NCBI GenBank assembly: GCA_051819745.1
Contig: JBNJGO010000001.1
Coordinates: forward strand, 13,237-77,236
Direction of reading: 5' to 3'
Origin: SKGA01 sp051819745
GTDB lineage: Archaea; Nanobdellota; Nanobdellia; Woesearchaeales; SKGA01
Length of the DNA: 64,000 bases
Of this stretch, positions 16,438-25,394 are shown one piece after another (position 1 is the stretch's first letter; each line of letters opens with the position of its first letter). The notes below the pieces were generated by a model, which saw only the letters and a list, made by a program, of their open reading frames with translations, was not told the DNA's origin and did no database searches. The position numbers and the translations under genes are program-made.

Positions 16438-17712
16438 ATGAAACAAAAAATAATAGTATTATTCGCATTAACAATGGTTATAGCAGGATTATTTGCTGGA
16501 AGTGCTTTTGCACTAGAAAGTCAAGGTGATCAACTTAGAATAACATTACTCAATCAAGATCCTGATCCTGTACAACCAGGCGAATATGTTGATTTACGAT
16601 TTAAAATTGAAAAAACAGGCGATGGTGTGTTTGAAAATATAACTTTTATGTTGCCCGAACGCCACCCTATTAGTTTTGATGAATCGGCTGATCAAACTCA
16701 AACTATTGGTGATTGGGCTGGTTATATGGATGATGAAGAATATTACATTCTCCATTACGAAGTATTCATTTCCGAAAATACAGTTGAAGAAGAATATGAG
16801 CTTCCTATTCGAATGTCGACCAATGAGTTTACTTTAGAAAAGAAATTTACTCTTCGAGTCGATGAGAAAACAGAAGTTGATTTTGATGTGGGTGCAGTAC
16901 AGACTTCGCCTGAGACGCTGTATGAGGATAGTGAAGATAATAAAGTGAGTGTGGATCTCCTTAACACTGGTGATGACACTGCTCAACAAGTGATTGTTGA
17001 TTTGAAACTTCCTGATGGTTTTGATTCTAGTTATGGTTATTCAACTCGGGATGCTCTTGGAACGATAGCCCAAGGAGCGAGCGGAACTGCTGATTTTTAC
17101 ATTGATATAGCTGAAAATATTGCCAGCGGATCTCATACTGGAACTTTAGAAATAACGTATACTGAAAGTGATGATACTGATAAAATCAAAAAAACGATAG
17201 ATATACCCTTTGATATTCCTGTTCATGGAAAACCTGGATTTGTCATTACTAATCAAAGTTTTACATCATCGAAAATAGAATCTGAAACGTCATCTCAAAT
17301 GTATGTAACTGTAAAAAATACTGGCGAGAAATCTGCAAAAAGCGTTTCTTTAAGAATCTACAAAGAAGCATCTCAACCATTTGAATTCGATAAGAAAAGT
17401 GATTTTATCGGCCACCTTGAACCAGGAGAATCTGGAACTGCAGTACTTGACTTTACTGTTGACGAGCAAGCAACTCCCAAAGAATACCTTCTTGACAGTG
17501 AAGTTCGTGGAGTATATAATGAAGAAGTGATTGTTGATGAACAACAAGTTAGTATTTCTGTTTTAGATGGAAAAAACACGAAAGATGGTTTATTTTCGTG
17601 GCAAATTCCTGCAGTGATTACTTTGTTGTTGATGATTGTTGTTGGTTATTTCGCTTACAAAACAGGTCTTTATGAGCGAAAAAAGGGTTTGTTAAGAAAT
17701 AAGAAAAAATAA
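16438..17712 (+). CDS. COG1361-like secreted Ig-fold protein with C-terminal anchor (RND partner)
   Basis: The 424-aa protein has a signal peptide (MKQKIIVLFALTMVIAGLF, ending near GSAFA at residue 25), about three beta-sandwich domains of the COG1361/NEW3/CARDB type, and one C-terminal membrane helix (VITLLLMIVVGYFAYKTG) with a basic tail. An AGGTGA box precedes the ATG and the gene follows the RND genes by 20 nt. I infer an extracytoplasmic partner of the exporter, by analogy with membrane-fusion proteins of bacterial RND pumps. No sequence similarity to those proteins is claimed. Confidence 0.8.
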   Translation: MKQKIIVLFALTMVIAGLFAGSAFALESQGDQLRITLLNQDPDPVQPGEYVDLRFKIEKTGDGVFENITFMLPERHPISFDESADQTQTIGDWAGYMDDEEYYILHYEVFISENTVEEEYELPIRMSTNEFTLEKKFTLRVDEKTEVDFDVGAVQTSPETLYEDSEDNKVSVDLLNTGDDTAQQVIVDLKLPDGFDSSYGYSTRDALGTIAQGASGTADFYIDIAENIASGSHTGTLEITYTESDDTDKIKKTIDIPFDIPVHGKPGFVITNQSFTSSKIESETSSQMYVTVKNTGEKSAKSVSLRIYKEASQPFEFDKKSDFIGHLEPGESGTAVLDFTVDEQATPKEYLLDSEVRGVYNEEVIVDEQQVSISVLDGKNTKDGLFSWQIPAVITLLLMIVVGYFAYKTGLYERKKGLLRNKKK

Positions 17713-17772
17713 TCAACTCTTCTTTTGTTTCTTTTTTTTTATGTTTTCACTAATGCTTTTATTAAACAAAAT

Positions 17773-17780
17773 TTTATAAA
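17773..17780 (+). promoter_or_regulatory. TATA element before the second permease fusion
   Basis: TTTATAAA at this position would start transcription near 17803. That is downstream of the ATG at 17787, so the GTG at 17814 is the likelier start. Confidence 0.5.
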
Positions 17781-17813
17781 TGTTTTATGTTTTTTTTGTT
17801 TTATTTTAAAGAG

Positions 17814-19847
17814 GTGAAGGTCACGAGCAATACATTTCCAAAAACATTATCTAAATTTAAACAATCGGCGTTGAAACGAACGTTAGGTTTTGGAGCTCTT
17901 TTTCTTATTACGCTGAATGCAATATTTGCTAGCTCTCTCACGTATCTTCCTGGTGTTGGGGTTCATGAGTCGGGACCTGCTTCTATACTCATGTGGGTTG
18001 TGGTTGTTGGAATAGGATTATACCTTTCAATGTGTTTATCTGAATTGATAGCTAGATTTCCAAATAGTGGTGACGTGTATGTTTTTGTCAAGAAAGCATT
18101 TGGACATTTCATGGCATTTCTTACAGGGTGGACGTCTTGGATTGCAGGAAATATTCTCTCAAGTCTCGCTATAATTTGGGCGTTGGAGTATATGTTTCCT
18201 GCCAGCGAAATGGGTTATTTGACAAAACTTGTTTTTGCAATAGCATTTATCATAATATTGAACATTGTTATATTTAAAGGAATGAAATTAAGCAGTATAT
18301 TACTTGCCTTGTTTGGTGTGGTTACATTGGTTGTGCTCACGTTCCAGATAATTCCTTTTTTCATCGACATTCCTAGTTTGTTTTCTTCCGGGGTTTTGAG
18401 TTCTTCTTTTGTTTCGGGTCATTTCTTGCCTTTTTTCACACACAATAGTGTTGCTGTGAATATAGGATTATTGTTAGCTACAGTGTTTGTCATATCAGAA
18501 GCGTTTATGGGTATGGAACAAGTCACATTTTTGTCAAAAGAAACTAAAGATCCTGCTCGAACAATACCTAAGGCACTGCGAAAAGGAATGTTTACAGTAG
18601 GATTATTCATGATAACGTATGTTATTGGGTCGATTGGTTTTTATTCGTTAGAACAATACACGAGCGTTGCAATCCCTTACAAAAATATTATTTCTTTGCT
18701 CTGGTCTGGTCCTCTTGAAGAATTACTCCATGCTGGTTCTGTTCTTTTCATCATAGCGCCTGCGGTTTCATGGATGGTAACTGGACCTAGAGTTATTTTA
18801 AGTATGGCTGAAGACAAGCTTCAATTAAAAGGGTTGGCGAAAATAAATTCTAAGACTAAAACTCCTGAGAATGCGATTGTTTTTCAGACTATAACTATAA
18901 CTATATTCACAGTGTTTTTATTTTGGTTGTATATTAATGGACATCATGATCCTTATTTATTACTACATGAAGTGTTTATCATTCTTGTATTATTTATCCT
19001 TTCAACAACCATTCTTTCTCTTCCAAGAATCAGAAATCATTATTCTTTTCAAACACCTCATTATCTTGCACCAGCCGGAAAAGTCGGACCTTATATTGTA
19101 GTTGGATTATTTATAGCGAGTATTACTGCATTTATGGTTCTTACTCATGAATTTCATATTTTGTGGAAAGCTACAACGATTATTCTTATTGGAATCCCTT
19201 TATATTTCATGCTTATTTTACGATATAATCCCGAAGCCACAATCAAAATTTATGAGCGAATTTCAACAGCTAATTATTATTTTGAGAATATTTTTTTTCC
19301 AAAGAAAATACGTAAGAAAATAGTGTCATTAATTTCTATTGGACCTAATAAAAATGTAGTTGAGCTTGGCTGTTCTGTTGGAACATTGACAATTCCATTA
19401 TCAAAAGAAGTACTGCCTCAAGGAAAAGTTTATGCGATTGATTTTGCACAGTCAAATATTGCTGTGCTTCAAAAAAGAATGAGGGATAAAAATACTAGTA
19501 TCCTACCAATATATGATCCTCATCTTGTCAGTAGAATTCATCCTTCAGTGCCTAAAGTTGATGCTGTTGTTTCAATGAATATTTTAGAACACATCCAAAA
19601 TTTTGAACAGATAGCTAAAGATATGGCTGTGCGCGTTGATGATGGTGGAAAGATTTGTTTGACAGAGTATTGTGATTATTTTTTCGGATTAATACCCGAT
19701 CCTAAAGGTATTTCTCATCCTGAAGAAATTCAAGAAGTTCTTAGAAAATATGGGTTTTCAACCAGAGTAATAAAATGGAAAAGTTTTTTGTGGAATTATA
19801 TTTCCATTTACGGAATAAAAAGCGATAAAGATATTATTATCATATAA
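17814..19847 (+). CDS. APC-superfamily permease fused to a SAM-methyltransferase domain
   Basis: The N-terminal ~450 residues are an APC-type permease with about 12 helices (signature ITLNAIFASSLTYLPGVG in helix 1). The C-terminal ~190 residues form a methyltransferase-like domain with a readable motif I, VVELGCSVGTLTIPL, motif II acidic residue in YAIDFAQSN, and post-motif VVSMNILEHIQNFEQI. This copy looks more intact than the paralogue at 11600-13504; both share the segments YDPH..SRIHPS and SRVHPS. The GTG at 17814 is preferred because of the TATA position. A fusion of transporter and methyltransferase is unusual; the acceptor is unknown. Confidence 0.85.
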   Translation: MKVTSNTFPKTLSKFKQSALKRTLGFGALFLITLNAIFASSLTYLPGVGVHESGPASILMWVVVVGIGLYLSMCLSELIARFPNSGDVYVFVKKAFGHFMAFLTGWTSWIAGNILSSLAIIWALEYMFPASEMGYLTKLVFAIAFIIILNIVIFKGMKLSSILLALFGVVTLVVLTFQIIPFFIDIPSLFSSGVLSSSFVSGHFLPFFTHNSVAVNIGLLLATVFVISEAFMGMEQVTFLSKETKDPARTIPKALRKGMFTVGLFMITYVIGSIGFYSLEQYTSVAIPYKNIISLLWSGPLEELLHAGSVLFIIAPAVSWMVTGPRVILSMAEDKLQLKGLAKINSKTKTPENAIVFQTITITIFTVFLFWLYINGHHDPYLLLHEVFIILVLFILSTTILSLPRIRNHYSFQTPHYLAPAGKVGPYIVVGLFIASITAFMVLTHEFHILWKATTIILIGIPLYFMLILRYNPEATIKIYERISTANYYFENIFFPKKIRKKIVSLISIGPNKNVVELGCSVGTLTIPLSKEVLPQGKVYAIDFAQSNIAVLQKRMRDKNTSILPIYDPHLVSRIHPSVPKVDAVVSMNILEHIQNFEQIAKDMAVRVDDGGKICLTEYCDYFFGLIPDPKGISHPEEIQEVLRKYGFSTRVIKWKSFLWNYISIYGIKSDKDIIII

Positions 19848-19899
19848 TATTTTAAGAAATACATTAAGAAAATAAAAAATAGAAAGCAACCAGTAGTAT

Positions 19900-20106
19900 T
19901 TAGTGGCTCGCTAGTCGGATATCTTCTGCTTTTACTGTTTTCCTTCCAGCGTGCGCCGCTAATTTAATTGCTTCTTCACCAAGTTCCATAGATATATCTT
20001 CCAAGACTTGTCTGAGTGCGACTTTTGATTCTTCAGAAACTCGTTGTGCACCTGCTTTTTTTAAAATACGCTCCATTGAAGCGAGAGGGATTGCGTTTTT
20101 CATCAT
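19900..20106 (-). CDS. Archaeal histone
   Basis: This 68-aa protein is a single histone fold: IPLASMERILKKAGAQRVSE is helix 1 and loop 1, then a long helix 2, and GRKTVKAEDIRLA is loop 2 and helix 3. There is no tail, as usual for archaeal histones. The key DNA-contact residues (Arg and Lys around loops) are present. A GGTGAT box precedes two adjacent ATGs; the second (20103) has the better spacing. It would wrap DNA in this genome, alongside the unusual basic-tailed proteins. Confidence 0.96.
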   Translation of the reverse strand: MMKNAIPLASMERILKKAGAQRVSEESKVALRQVLEDISMELGEEAIKLAAHAGRKTVKAEDIRLASH

Positions 20107-20236
20107 GTATCACCTTATTATTTAATTACCGCTTTTTTTACCGGTTTAAACCTAAATAAACCTTTGCCTAGCTTTTTTTATAAATCTTTGGTTTTCATAG
20201 TATGTGTTGTATTTGCACAGGACATTGATGAACAAT

Positions 20237-20246
20237 CTTTTTAAAT
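20237..20246 (+). promoter_or_regulatory. TATA element of hjc
   Basis: TTTTTAAATA lies about 23-25 nt before the ATG at 20269 and supports that start over the one at 20248. Confidence 0.5.
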
Positions 20247-20268
20247 AATGTCTTTTATAATATTGTTG

Positions 20269-20655
20269 ATGTCAGCAAAACGACGAGGAATAACTGCCGA
20301 GCGTTCGCTTGTTCATTCATTTTGGGAATCAGGATGGGCTGCAGTTCGTGTGGCTGGTTCTGGTTCTAGTCAGTTTCCCAGTCCAGATATTCTTGCTGGA
20401 AATAAAGGTCGTCGTTTGGCCATCGAATGTAAGATAACTACTGAATCTAAAAAGTATATTCCTTTAGAAGATATTCGTCATCTGGAATATTTTGCCAAAG
20501 TCTTTGGTGCTGAAGTCTGGATTGCAGTAAAATTTTTCAGAAAACCCTGGGCTTTTATCAATGTCGAAGATATGGTTGTAACTGCAAAATCGGTGGTGAT
20601 AACGCCTAGTGTTGTTGATACTAAAGGTCTTTCTTTTCAAGAATTAGTTGATTGA
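20269..20655 (+). CDS. hjc: Holliday junction resolvase Hjc
   Basis: This protein cuts four-way DNA junctions. The PD-(D/E)XK nuclease residues are readable: Glu in RRGITAERSLVHSF, Asp in FPSPDILAGNKGR, and the ExK in LAIECKITTESKK. Length (128 aa) is typical for archaeal Hjc. The start at 20269 (MSAKRRG) fits the family and the TATA position. Its 3' end overlaps by 19 nt with a convergent second PD-(D/E)XK gene. Confidence 0.95.
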   Translation: MSAKRRGITAERSLVHSFWESGWAAVRVAGSGSSQFPSPDILAGNKGRRLAIECKITTESKKYIPLEDIRHLEYFAKVFGAEVWIAVKFFRKPWAFINVEDMVVTAKSVVITPSVVDTKGLSFQELVD

Positions 20656-21329
20656 GATAGTTGTAGTTCTCGTAATGTTGTTGTTAAAGGTGAATCTTTT
20701 GGTTTAAAAACATAACAATTATCTTGGTCGAAATAACCACATGAAAAACGTTCTATGGGGATGTTTGTTCGATATGATAGCATCATCGCATATAATAGCG
20801 TTTGAGTGTCGGCATGTTTTTCCCGGTGAGCATTTGGCTTGTAATCCCACACCCAAATAGTGTCGTCAACCATTTGAAGAATGTCGATGTGCCCTGATAA
20901 TGCTCCTTTCGATTCAAATGTCAATCCTAATAATTTATATTCTTCTTCATCTAACCAAATAGGCACTTCAACACCTATCGTTTGAGAATCGTGTTTTAAC
21001 ATGAATAATTGAACGTTCCCATGTCCTGTACCTTGCATCCCCCATTCAAGTCCTTTTTTTGCCCATGAACAAACAGGATGGTATTTGACAGGTATTGTTG
21101 AGACTTTAGAAGGTATGTTTAGAGAACTGGATCGTGGTCCGCTTAAGAATTTATCGTCCGGGCAAGAATGGCTCATTGTTATAAGATAGTCTTTGAGTGG
21201 GAGCGGTATTATTGTAGTTGGACTACAATCAATATAATAATGGTAGCTCCACGGATGTTTCAAATTAGCATATTGTATCTTGCTTTGTGCGTGATACATC
21301 ACTGTTCTCGCCCAGAAAATATTATTCAA
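20637..21329 (-). CDS. PD-(D/E)XK nuclease-family protein (RecB/Cas4-like fold)
   Basis: This 230-aa protein carries the nuclease core GHIDILQMVDDTIWVWDYKP, with Asp, Asp and Lys in the order GxxD...DYK, followed by a DTQTLLYAMML helix, as in RecB-type exonuclease domains. The N-terminal half is a helical/strand region with His and Cys residues (MSHSCPDDKF, HPVCSWAKKG) that might bind metal. No CRISPR locus is nearby, so a cas4 call is not supported. It converges with hjc, and both stop codons lie inside the other gene. Confidence 0.65.
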   Translation of the reverse strand: MNNIFWARTVMYHAQSKIQYANLKHPWSYHYYIDCSPTTIIPLPLKDYLITMSHSCPDDKFLSGPRSSSLNIPSKVSTIPVKYHPVCSWAKKGLEWGMQGTGHGNVQLFMLKHDSQTIGVEVPIWLDEEEYKLLGLTFESKGALSGHIDILQMVDDTIWVWDYKPNAHREKHADTQTLLYAMMLSYRTNIPIERFSCGYFDQDNCYVFKPKDSPLTTTLRELQLSQSTNS

Positions 21330-21353
21330 TAAAAAAAGAAAAAGAAATAATTT

Positions 21354-21620
21354 TTATTCTTCCTCGCCTTTATATGATGGGATCGCGGTTTTTGAGATGA
21401 TCATAATATCTCCAACTGATTTTACCAGTTGGTGCGGTACGATAACTCCTTTAGCACTCCCAAGGACTTTATTCAAGAATGAATTCTTTGTAGCCCGAAC
21501 CTTCCATCCAAAAATTTTACTTTGTGTTAATATTGATTCCTCAACGTCTCCAAAATAATCTCCGGAATCTGTGAATACTCTCATATCGTATGTTTCGCTG
21601 ATCCTTTTCATCTTTAACAT
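21354..21620 (-). CDS. PRC-barrel domain protein
   Basis: This 88-aa protein is a single PRC-barrel (DMRVFTDSGDYFGDVEES start; GVIVPHQLVKSVGDIMII end), a small beta barrel found in archaeal cell-division (CdpB-like) and RNA-processing proteins. An AGGTGAT box lies 8 nt upstream of the ATG. A role in cell division is possible for archaeal single-domain PRC proteins but is not shown here. Confidence 0.8.
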   Translation of the reverse strand: MLKMKRISETYDMRVFTDSGDYFGDVEESILTQSKIFGWKVRATKNSFLNKVLGSAKGVIVPHQLVKSVGDIMIISKTAIPSYKGEEE

Positions 21621-21841
21621 ATACTATCACCTATTATTTTCAGTAACAAAAAATTGTTATGGATACAGTATACATACAACCTTTTGTTTAAAAAAGTTTC
21701 TCTTTTTATTGTTTTCAAAGCGTTTATGTATTCCTTTTGAATTCTTTGCTTTGGTTTTTGTTCTTTCCAACAAGCTTTTTTTGCGATACATTTAAATACT
21801 ATTAATTGTCATTTTGAATATATATTTAGTCTAGAGGTGAC

Positions 21842-22234
21842 ATGATAATGGTTGATTCAGTAATTTTAGGAATTATAATTGGTGTCCTCGCAGCAATACT
21901 TTATAGTCTTCGAGTACTTATTCTTGTTGAGCGACGTATTGCTCGATTGGATCTTAATATCGAAGCTTTAGTTCAGCGAGTGTTTCGCGAAGAAAAAGCG
22001 GTGGAACGTGTTGAAAGACAAATTGAAGCTGAAGAAAGAAACATCGAGAGGAAACTTGGCGCAACTCCTGTTTCCGCAAGAAAAAAATCTGCTTCCAAGT
22101 CAAAATCTTCAAGAACACCTAAAAAAAGCACTTCTAAAGGTTCTTCTAAGAAGTCAACTTCCGCGTCTTCAAAGAAACAACCTTCCAAAAGAAAGGCTTC
22201 TTCAAAAAAGAAATCGACTCGAAAAAAACGTTAA
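21842..22234 (+). CDS. Small membrane protein with coiled coil and H1-like basic tail
   Basis: The 130-aa protein has one N-terminal membrane helix (residues ~5-25, VILGIIIGVLAAILYSL), a charged coiled coil (27-75), and a Lys/Ser/Ala-rich tail of about 55 residues (motifs such as SKSSRTPKKSTSK) like histone H1. A GAGGTGA box immediately precedes the ATG. The tail is predicted to be cytoplasmic because no signal cleavage site is seen. No family is recognised. It resembles the tail of the protein at the left edge of the window. Confidence 0.65.
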   Translation: MIMVDSVILGIIIGVLAAILYSLRVLILVERRIARLDLNIEALVQRVFREEKAVERVERQIEAEERNIERKLGATPVSARKKSASKSKSSRTPKKSTSKGSSKKSTSASSKKQPSKRKASSKKKSTRKKR

Positions 22235-22290
22235 ATCGTTGTTTTTTTTTTCAGTCTTTTTCTCTTTTTTTCTCTTTTTTTTTGATTAAG
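22235..22290 (+). terminator. Poly-T terminator region
   Basis: Several T-runs of 7-10 nt follow the stop codon, as expected for archaeal intrinsic termination. Confidence 0.5.
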
Positions 22291-22415
22291 TATTGTTTTT
22301 GAGGGATTTTTTTGCACTAGTATTTTTTTTTTATTAGGGTATAGTTGTTTTATTCTTTGAAATATTGTTTTTTTCCAGTAAATTATAAAAAAGATTACTC
22401 TTTTTCAATATACAT

Positions 22416-23948
22416 ATGCTGTATTTAGAGAGAAAAAAGCCTTTATCAAAGATCGCCAGCCATTTGAATGTATGGAAAGTACTTCTTATAGTTGTTATTC
22501 TTGCTGTTATCTTTTTTCAATCTTATTTCATCATTCAATCTCCTGCACCTTCGTATGAAACTTTTTTTACCATGCGTCAGGTTGAACATATTAAACAAAC
22601 GGGCGCTCCTATAATTCAGGATACTCAGAGTTATCAAGGACGAACTGATGTTTCTCACATAATTTTTTATTATATTATCGCTGGCTTGAGTTTTTTAATA
22701 CCTGGTTATGCTCTTTTCAAATTCTTGGGTGTTGCCTTAACTATAGTGCTGTTAGTGTTAGTGTTCGTAATTTCCAAACATCTTTTTAAAAAAGAGTGGA
22801 TTGCTCTTTTTTTGACAACTATTGCTGGATTCACACCAACAATATTTGTTTCGCAAATAAATACTGTATTGCCTGAAGTTTTTTTCCTTATTCTATTCTT
22901 ATTTCTTATTCTTTTTTATTTCAAATCAGATCATCAAAAATTCCAACGGACATTTATTGTGCTCATATCTCTTGCAACTCTTGTCAGTCCAATATCCTTA
23001 TTGCTTATTATCGGTTTTGTGATTTACTTTTTATTCTTGCGCTTCGAATCAATTCCTATCAAAAAGCATGAGATTGAACTTGTTTTGTATTCAGGATTAT
23101 TTGCAATTTGGTATCATCTTATTATTTACAAGAAACTCATATCTTTATATGGTTTTCAAATAATCTCTCAAAATGTTCCTGAAGAATTATTATTAAGTAT
23201 GTTTAAAGGATTAAATGTTCCTTTGATGATTGGTTTTATTGGTGTTCCGCTTGTAGGTTTGGGTCTTGTCGGAATATATTATTTGTTGTTTGAACGTGAT
23301 GATAAGAATTTACTTTTACTTACTGCATTCATCTTTGCATTTGGTCTCGCTATATGGCTGGGATTTATACCTTTGAAAACAGGATTATTATATGCCACTC
23401 TTATGATGGTTTTTATCAGCGGTCATACTATTCGTCGTTTAAGTGCTACTTTTGATAAAACTATTTTTCCTTCGGGAAAGATTTTTCTCTTTGTCTTTTT
23501 TATCTTAATCTTGCTTCTTTCGTTCACGCCTCTTATTATATATCCTCAAACAATAACCGATACGGCTCCAACAAATCACGAGTTGGATGCTATGGATTGG
23601 ATGAAAAATAATATTGATAGTTCCTCCACCGTTCTTGGTGATATTACTGATGGTCATCTTCTTGCAACTGAAGCTGGTGTTAAAACAATGTATGATACTA
23701 ATTTTATTTTCGCCCCAAATCCTCGCGAGCGTTTTGATTCAGCAAGAACTATTTTTCTGACGAGATCTGAAGTTTCTGCTTTAGAAGTTATTAGTAAGTA
23801 TAGTATTGACTTTATCTATCTTTCGCCAAATATTGTTCAGAGATATCCTGTCGAGTCAAGAATTTTTGATGAAAGTGGTTGTTTTAATAAGATTTATTCG
23901 AATGAAAAAACGGAGGTGTATAACATATCATGCAATCCAGAAATATGA
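22416..23948 (+). CDS. GT-C-like polytopic membrane protein (possible glycosyltransferase)
   Basis: The 510-aa protein starts with a membrane helix, then an extracytoplasmic loop with conserved-looking acidic/aromatic residues (PSYETFFTMRQVEHIKQTG), about 10-11 more helices, and a soluble C-terminal domain (EDAMDWMKNN-like: DAMDWMKNNIDSSSTVLGD). This layout resembles GT-C glycosyltransferases (lipid-linked sugar donors), including STT3/AglB. A WWDYG motif is absent, so oligosaccharyltransferase is not supported. A TATA-like ATTATAAAAAAG (22381-22392) fits a leaderless ATG. The next gene is a diverged paralogue and overlaps its end. Confidence 0.6.
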   Translation: MLYLERKKPLSKIASHLNVWKVLLIVVILAVIFFQSYFIIQSPAPSYETFFTMRQVEHIKQTGAPIIQDTQSYQGRTDVSHIIFYYIIAGLSFLIPGYALFKFLGVALTIVLLVLVFVISKHLFKKEWIALFLTTIAGFTPTIFVSQINTVLPEVFFLILFLFLILFYFKSDHQKFQRTFIVLISLATLVSPISLLLIIGFVIYFLFLRFESIPIKKHEIELVLYSGLFAIWYHLIIYKKLISLYGFQIISQNVPEELLLSMFKGLNVPLMIGFIGVPLVGLGLVGIYYLLFERDDKNLLLLTAFIFAFGLAIWLGFIPLKTGLLYATLMMVFISGHTIRRLSATFDKTIFPSGKIFLFVFFILILLLSFTPLIIYPQTITDTAPTNHELDAMDWMKNNIDSSSTVLGDITDGHLLATEAGVKTMYDTNFIFAPNPRERFDSARTIFLTRSEVSALEVISKYSIDFIYLSPNIVQRYPVESRIFDESGCFNKIYSNEKTEVYNISCNPEI

Positions 23949-25327
23949 GTTTGAATCGAAAATATATTTTGATTGTTGGTATGTTCATACTGTTGGGTCT
24001 TAGTGTTATCGCTATAATTCTTCTGTTAAGAACACATCAAGGAGCCATTATTGCTCCTGGTCAAGAGACTTTTTCACATTTGAATTCTGCCAGGGAAATA
24101 ACTTCAGATACTGCAACTAGTTACTTATTTTATGATGTTATTTTAGGATGGTTGCTTTCAATATGTTCTGTTTCAACAGCGATGATTATTTTTCCAACAC
24201 TATTATTCATTGTGACTATGATATTATTTACTGAAATTCTTCGTTTAGAAAAGGTATCTAATGAATTGATTCTTTATACTGTTGGTTTTCTGATTTTATC
24301 TCCTGCAATTATGTTGATGTATGTTGGTTTTACTGCTTATGCTCTCACTTTACTGTTGTCGGTCCTTATAATGTATTTATATGTTCGAAAATCTTCTTGG
24401 TATTTTGCTGTTGTCCCTTTCTTGTTTTTTGTTGATAAGATAGTTGGTTTGATCGCTATTGTTTTATTATTTTTACTTGAAAATGTTCGTGGAGATAGAA
24501 AAAAACAGCTAGTCGGTTTAGGTGTGACGACAATAATTTTGTTGCTCTTATCGGGTTTTTTCCCTTCATTATCTTTAGCTTCGTTTACTCGTTTCTTTTC
24601 AATCCAACCAAACACGTTGTTTTCTTTTTTTGGAGGTACGTTTGGTTTTCCTTTTATCTTGCTTTTTTTAGGTATTGTCGGTATGCTTATTTCAAAACAA
24701 TCCTTTTCTATTACTCGACGCCAATCATTGATTTTTGTATTTCTTATCTTATCCCTCTTTTATACTCCTCTTCGTTTGATAAGTATGCTTATATTAGCGT
24801 ATTATTCGGCAATCGCTTTCAAATTTTTACTTTCAAGAAAATGGGGTGTTTGGTTTCTCAAGTCATTGACATTGATTCTTATCGTTTGTATTCTTGTATT
24901 TTCGACAAGCACCACCTTCAAGGAAACTATCAATAAAAATCCTCGTTCGTATGAAGTCATAGCCAGTGAAACTATCGCTTCTTTTGTTGATATAACGCCT
25001 TCTCTTCAAGAATCCTATATTTTAACTCATCCTTCATATGATGAATATGTGGAATTTTATTCATCCTTAGAAGTTTTTCCTGACGAACAAAAATCCTATA
25101 CTATTCTTTCTTCCCAAAAGTTTTCGTTTGTAGAACAAGAACTTCAAGATAATAAAATATCTTTTATTATTGTTGATACTTCAAGAAAAAAAGGAAATCT
25201 CTGGCAAAGGTCAGATCAAGGTATTCTTTTTGTATTCCAAAACACTCGCTTGTTCAAGAAAGTTTTTGAACATGGTGATTACGCCGTGTATTATTATACG
25301 CAATGGGATAAAAATAAAAATGAATAA
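23930..25327 (+). CDS. GT-C-like polytopic membrane protein, paralogue
   Basis: The 465-aa protein has about 10-11 membrane helices and a soluble C-terminal domain of ~120 residues, the same layout as its upstream neighbour. The first loop has PGQETFSHLNSAREI in place of PSYETFFTMRQ. The ATG overlaps the previous gene by 19 nt and follows a GGAGGTG box, so both are translated from one transcript. A glycosyltransferase role is inferred from topology alone. Confidence 0.55.
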   Translation: MQSRNMSLNRKYILIVGMFILLGLSVIAIILLLRTHQGAIIAPGQETFSHLNSAREITSDTATSYLFYDVILGWLLSICSVSTAMIIFPTLLFIVTMILFTEILRLEKVSNELILYTVGFLILSPAIMLMYVGFTAYALTLLLSVLIMYLYVRKSSWYFAVVPFLFFVDKIVGLIAIVLLFLLENVRGDRKKQLVGLGVTTIILLLLSGFFPSLSLASFTRFFSIQPNTLFSFFGGTFGFPFILLFLGIVGMLISKQSFSITRRQSLIFVFLILSLFYTPLRLISMLILAYYSAIAFKFLLSRKWGVWFLKSLTLILIVCILVFSTSTTFKETINKNPRSYEVIASETIASFVDITPSLQESYILTHPSYDEYVEFYSSLEVFPDEQKSYTILSSQKFSFVEQELQDNKISFIIVDTSRKKGNLWQRSDQGILFVFQNTRLFKKVFEHGDYAVYYYTQWDKNKNE

Positions 25328-25394
25328 TAAAAAAAAGAAAATATGAAAAAGATTGTTTAGTTCGACTTCTGTGTCCTTTATATTGTAATTGTGT

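Noticed and set aside
20637..21329. Cas4
   Set aside because: Fold is similar, but no four-Cys cluster or CRISPR context is seen.
22416..23948. AglB/STT3 oligosaccharyltransferase
   Set aside because: Topology is similar, but the WWDYG motif is absent.
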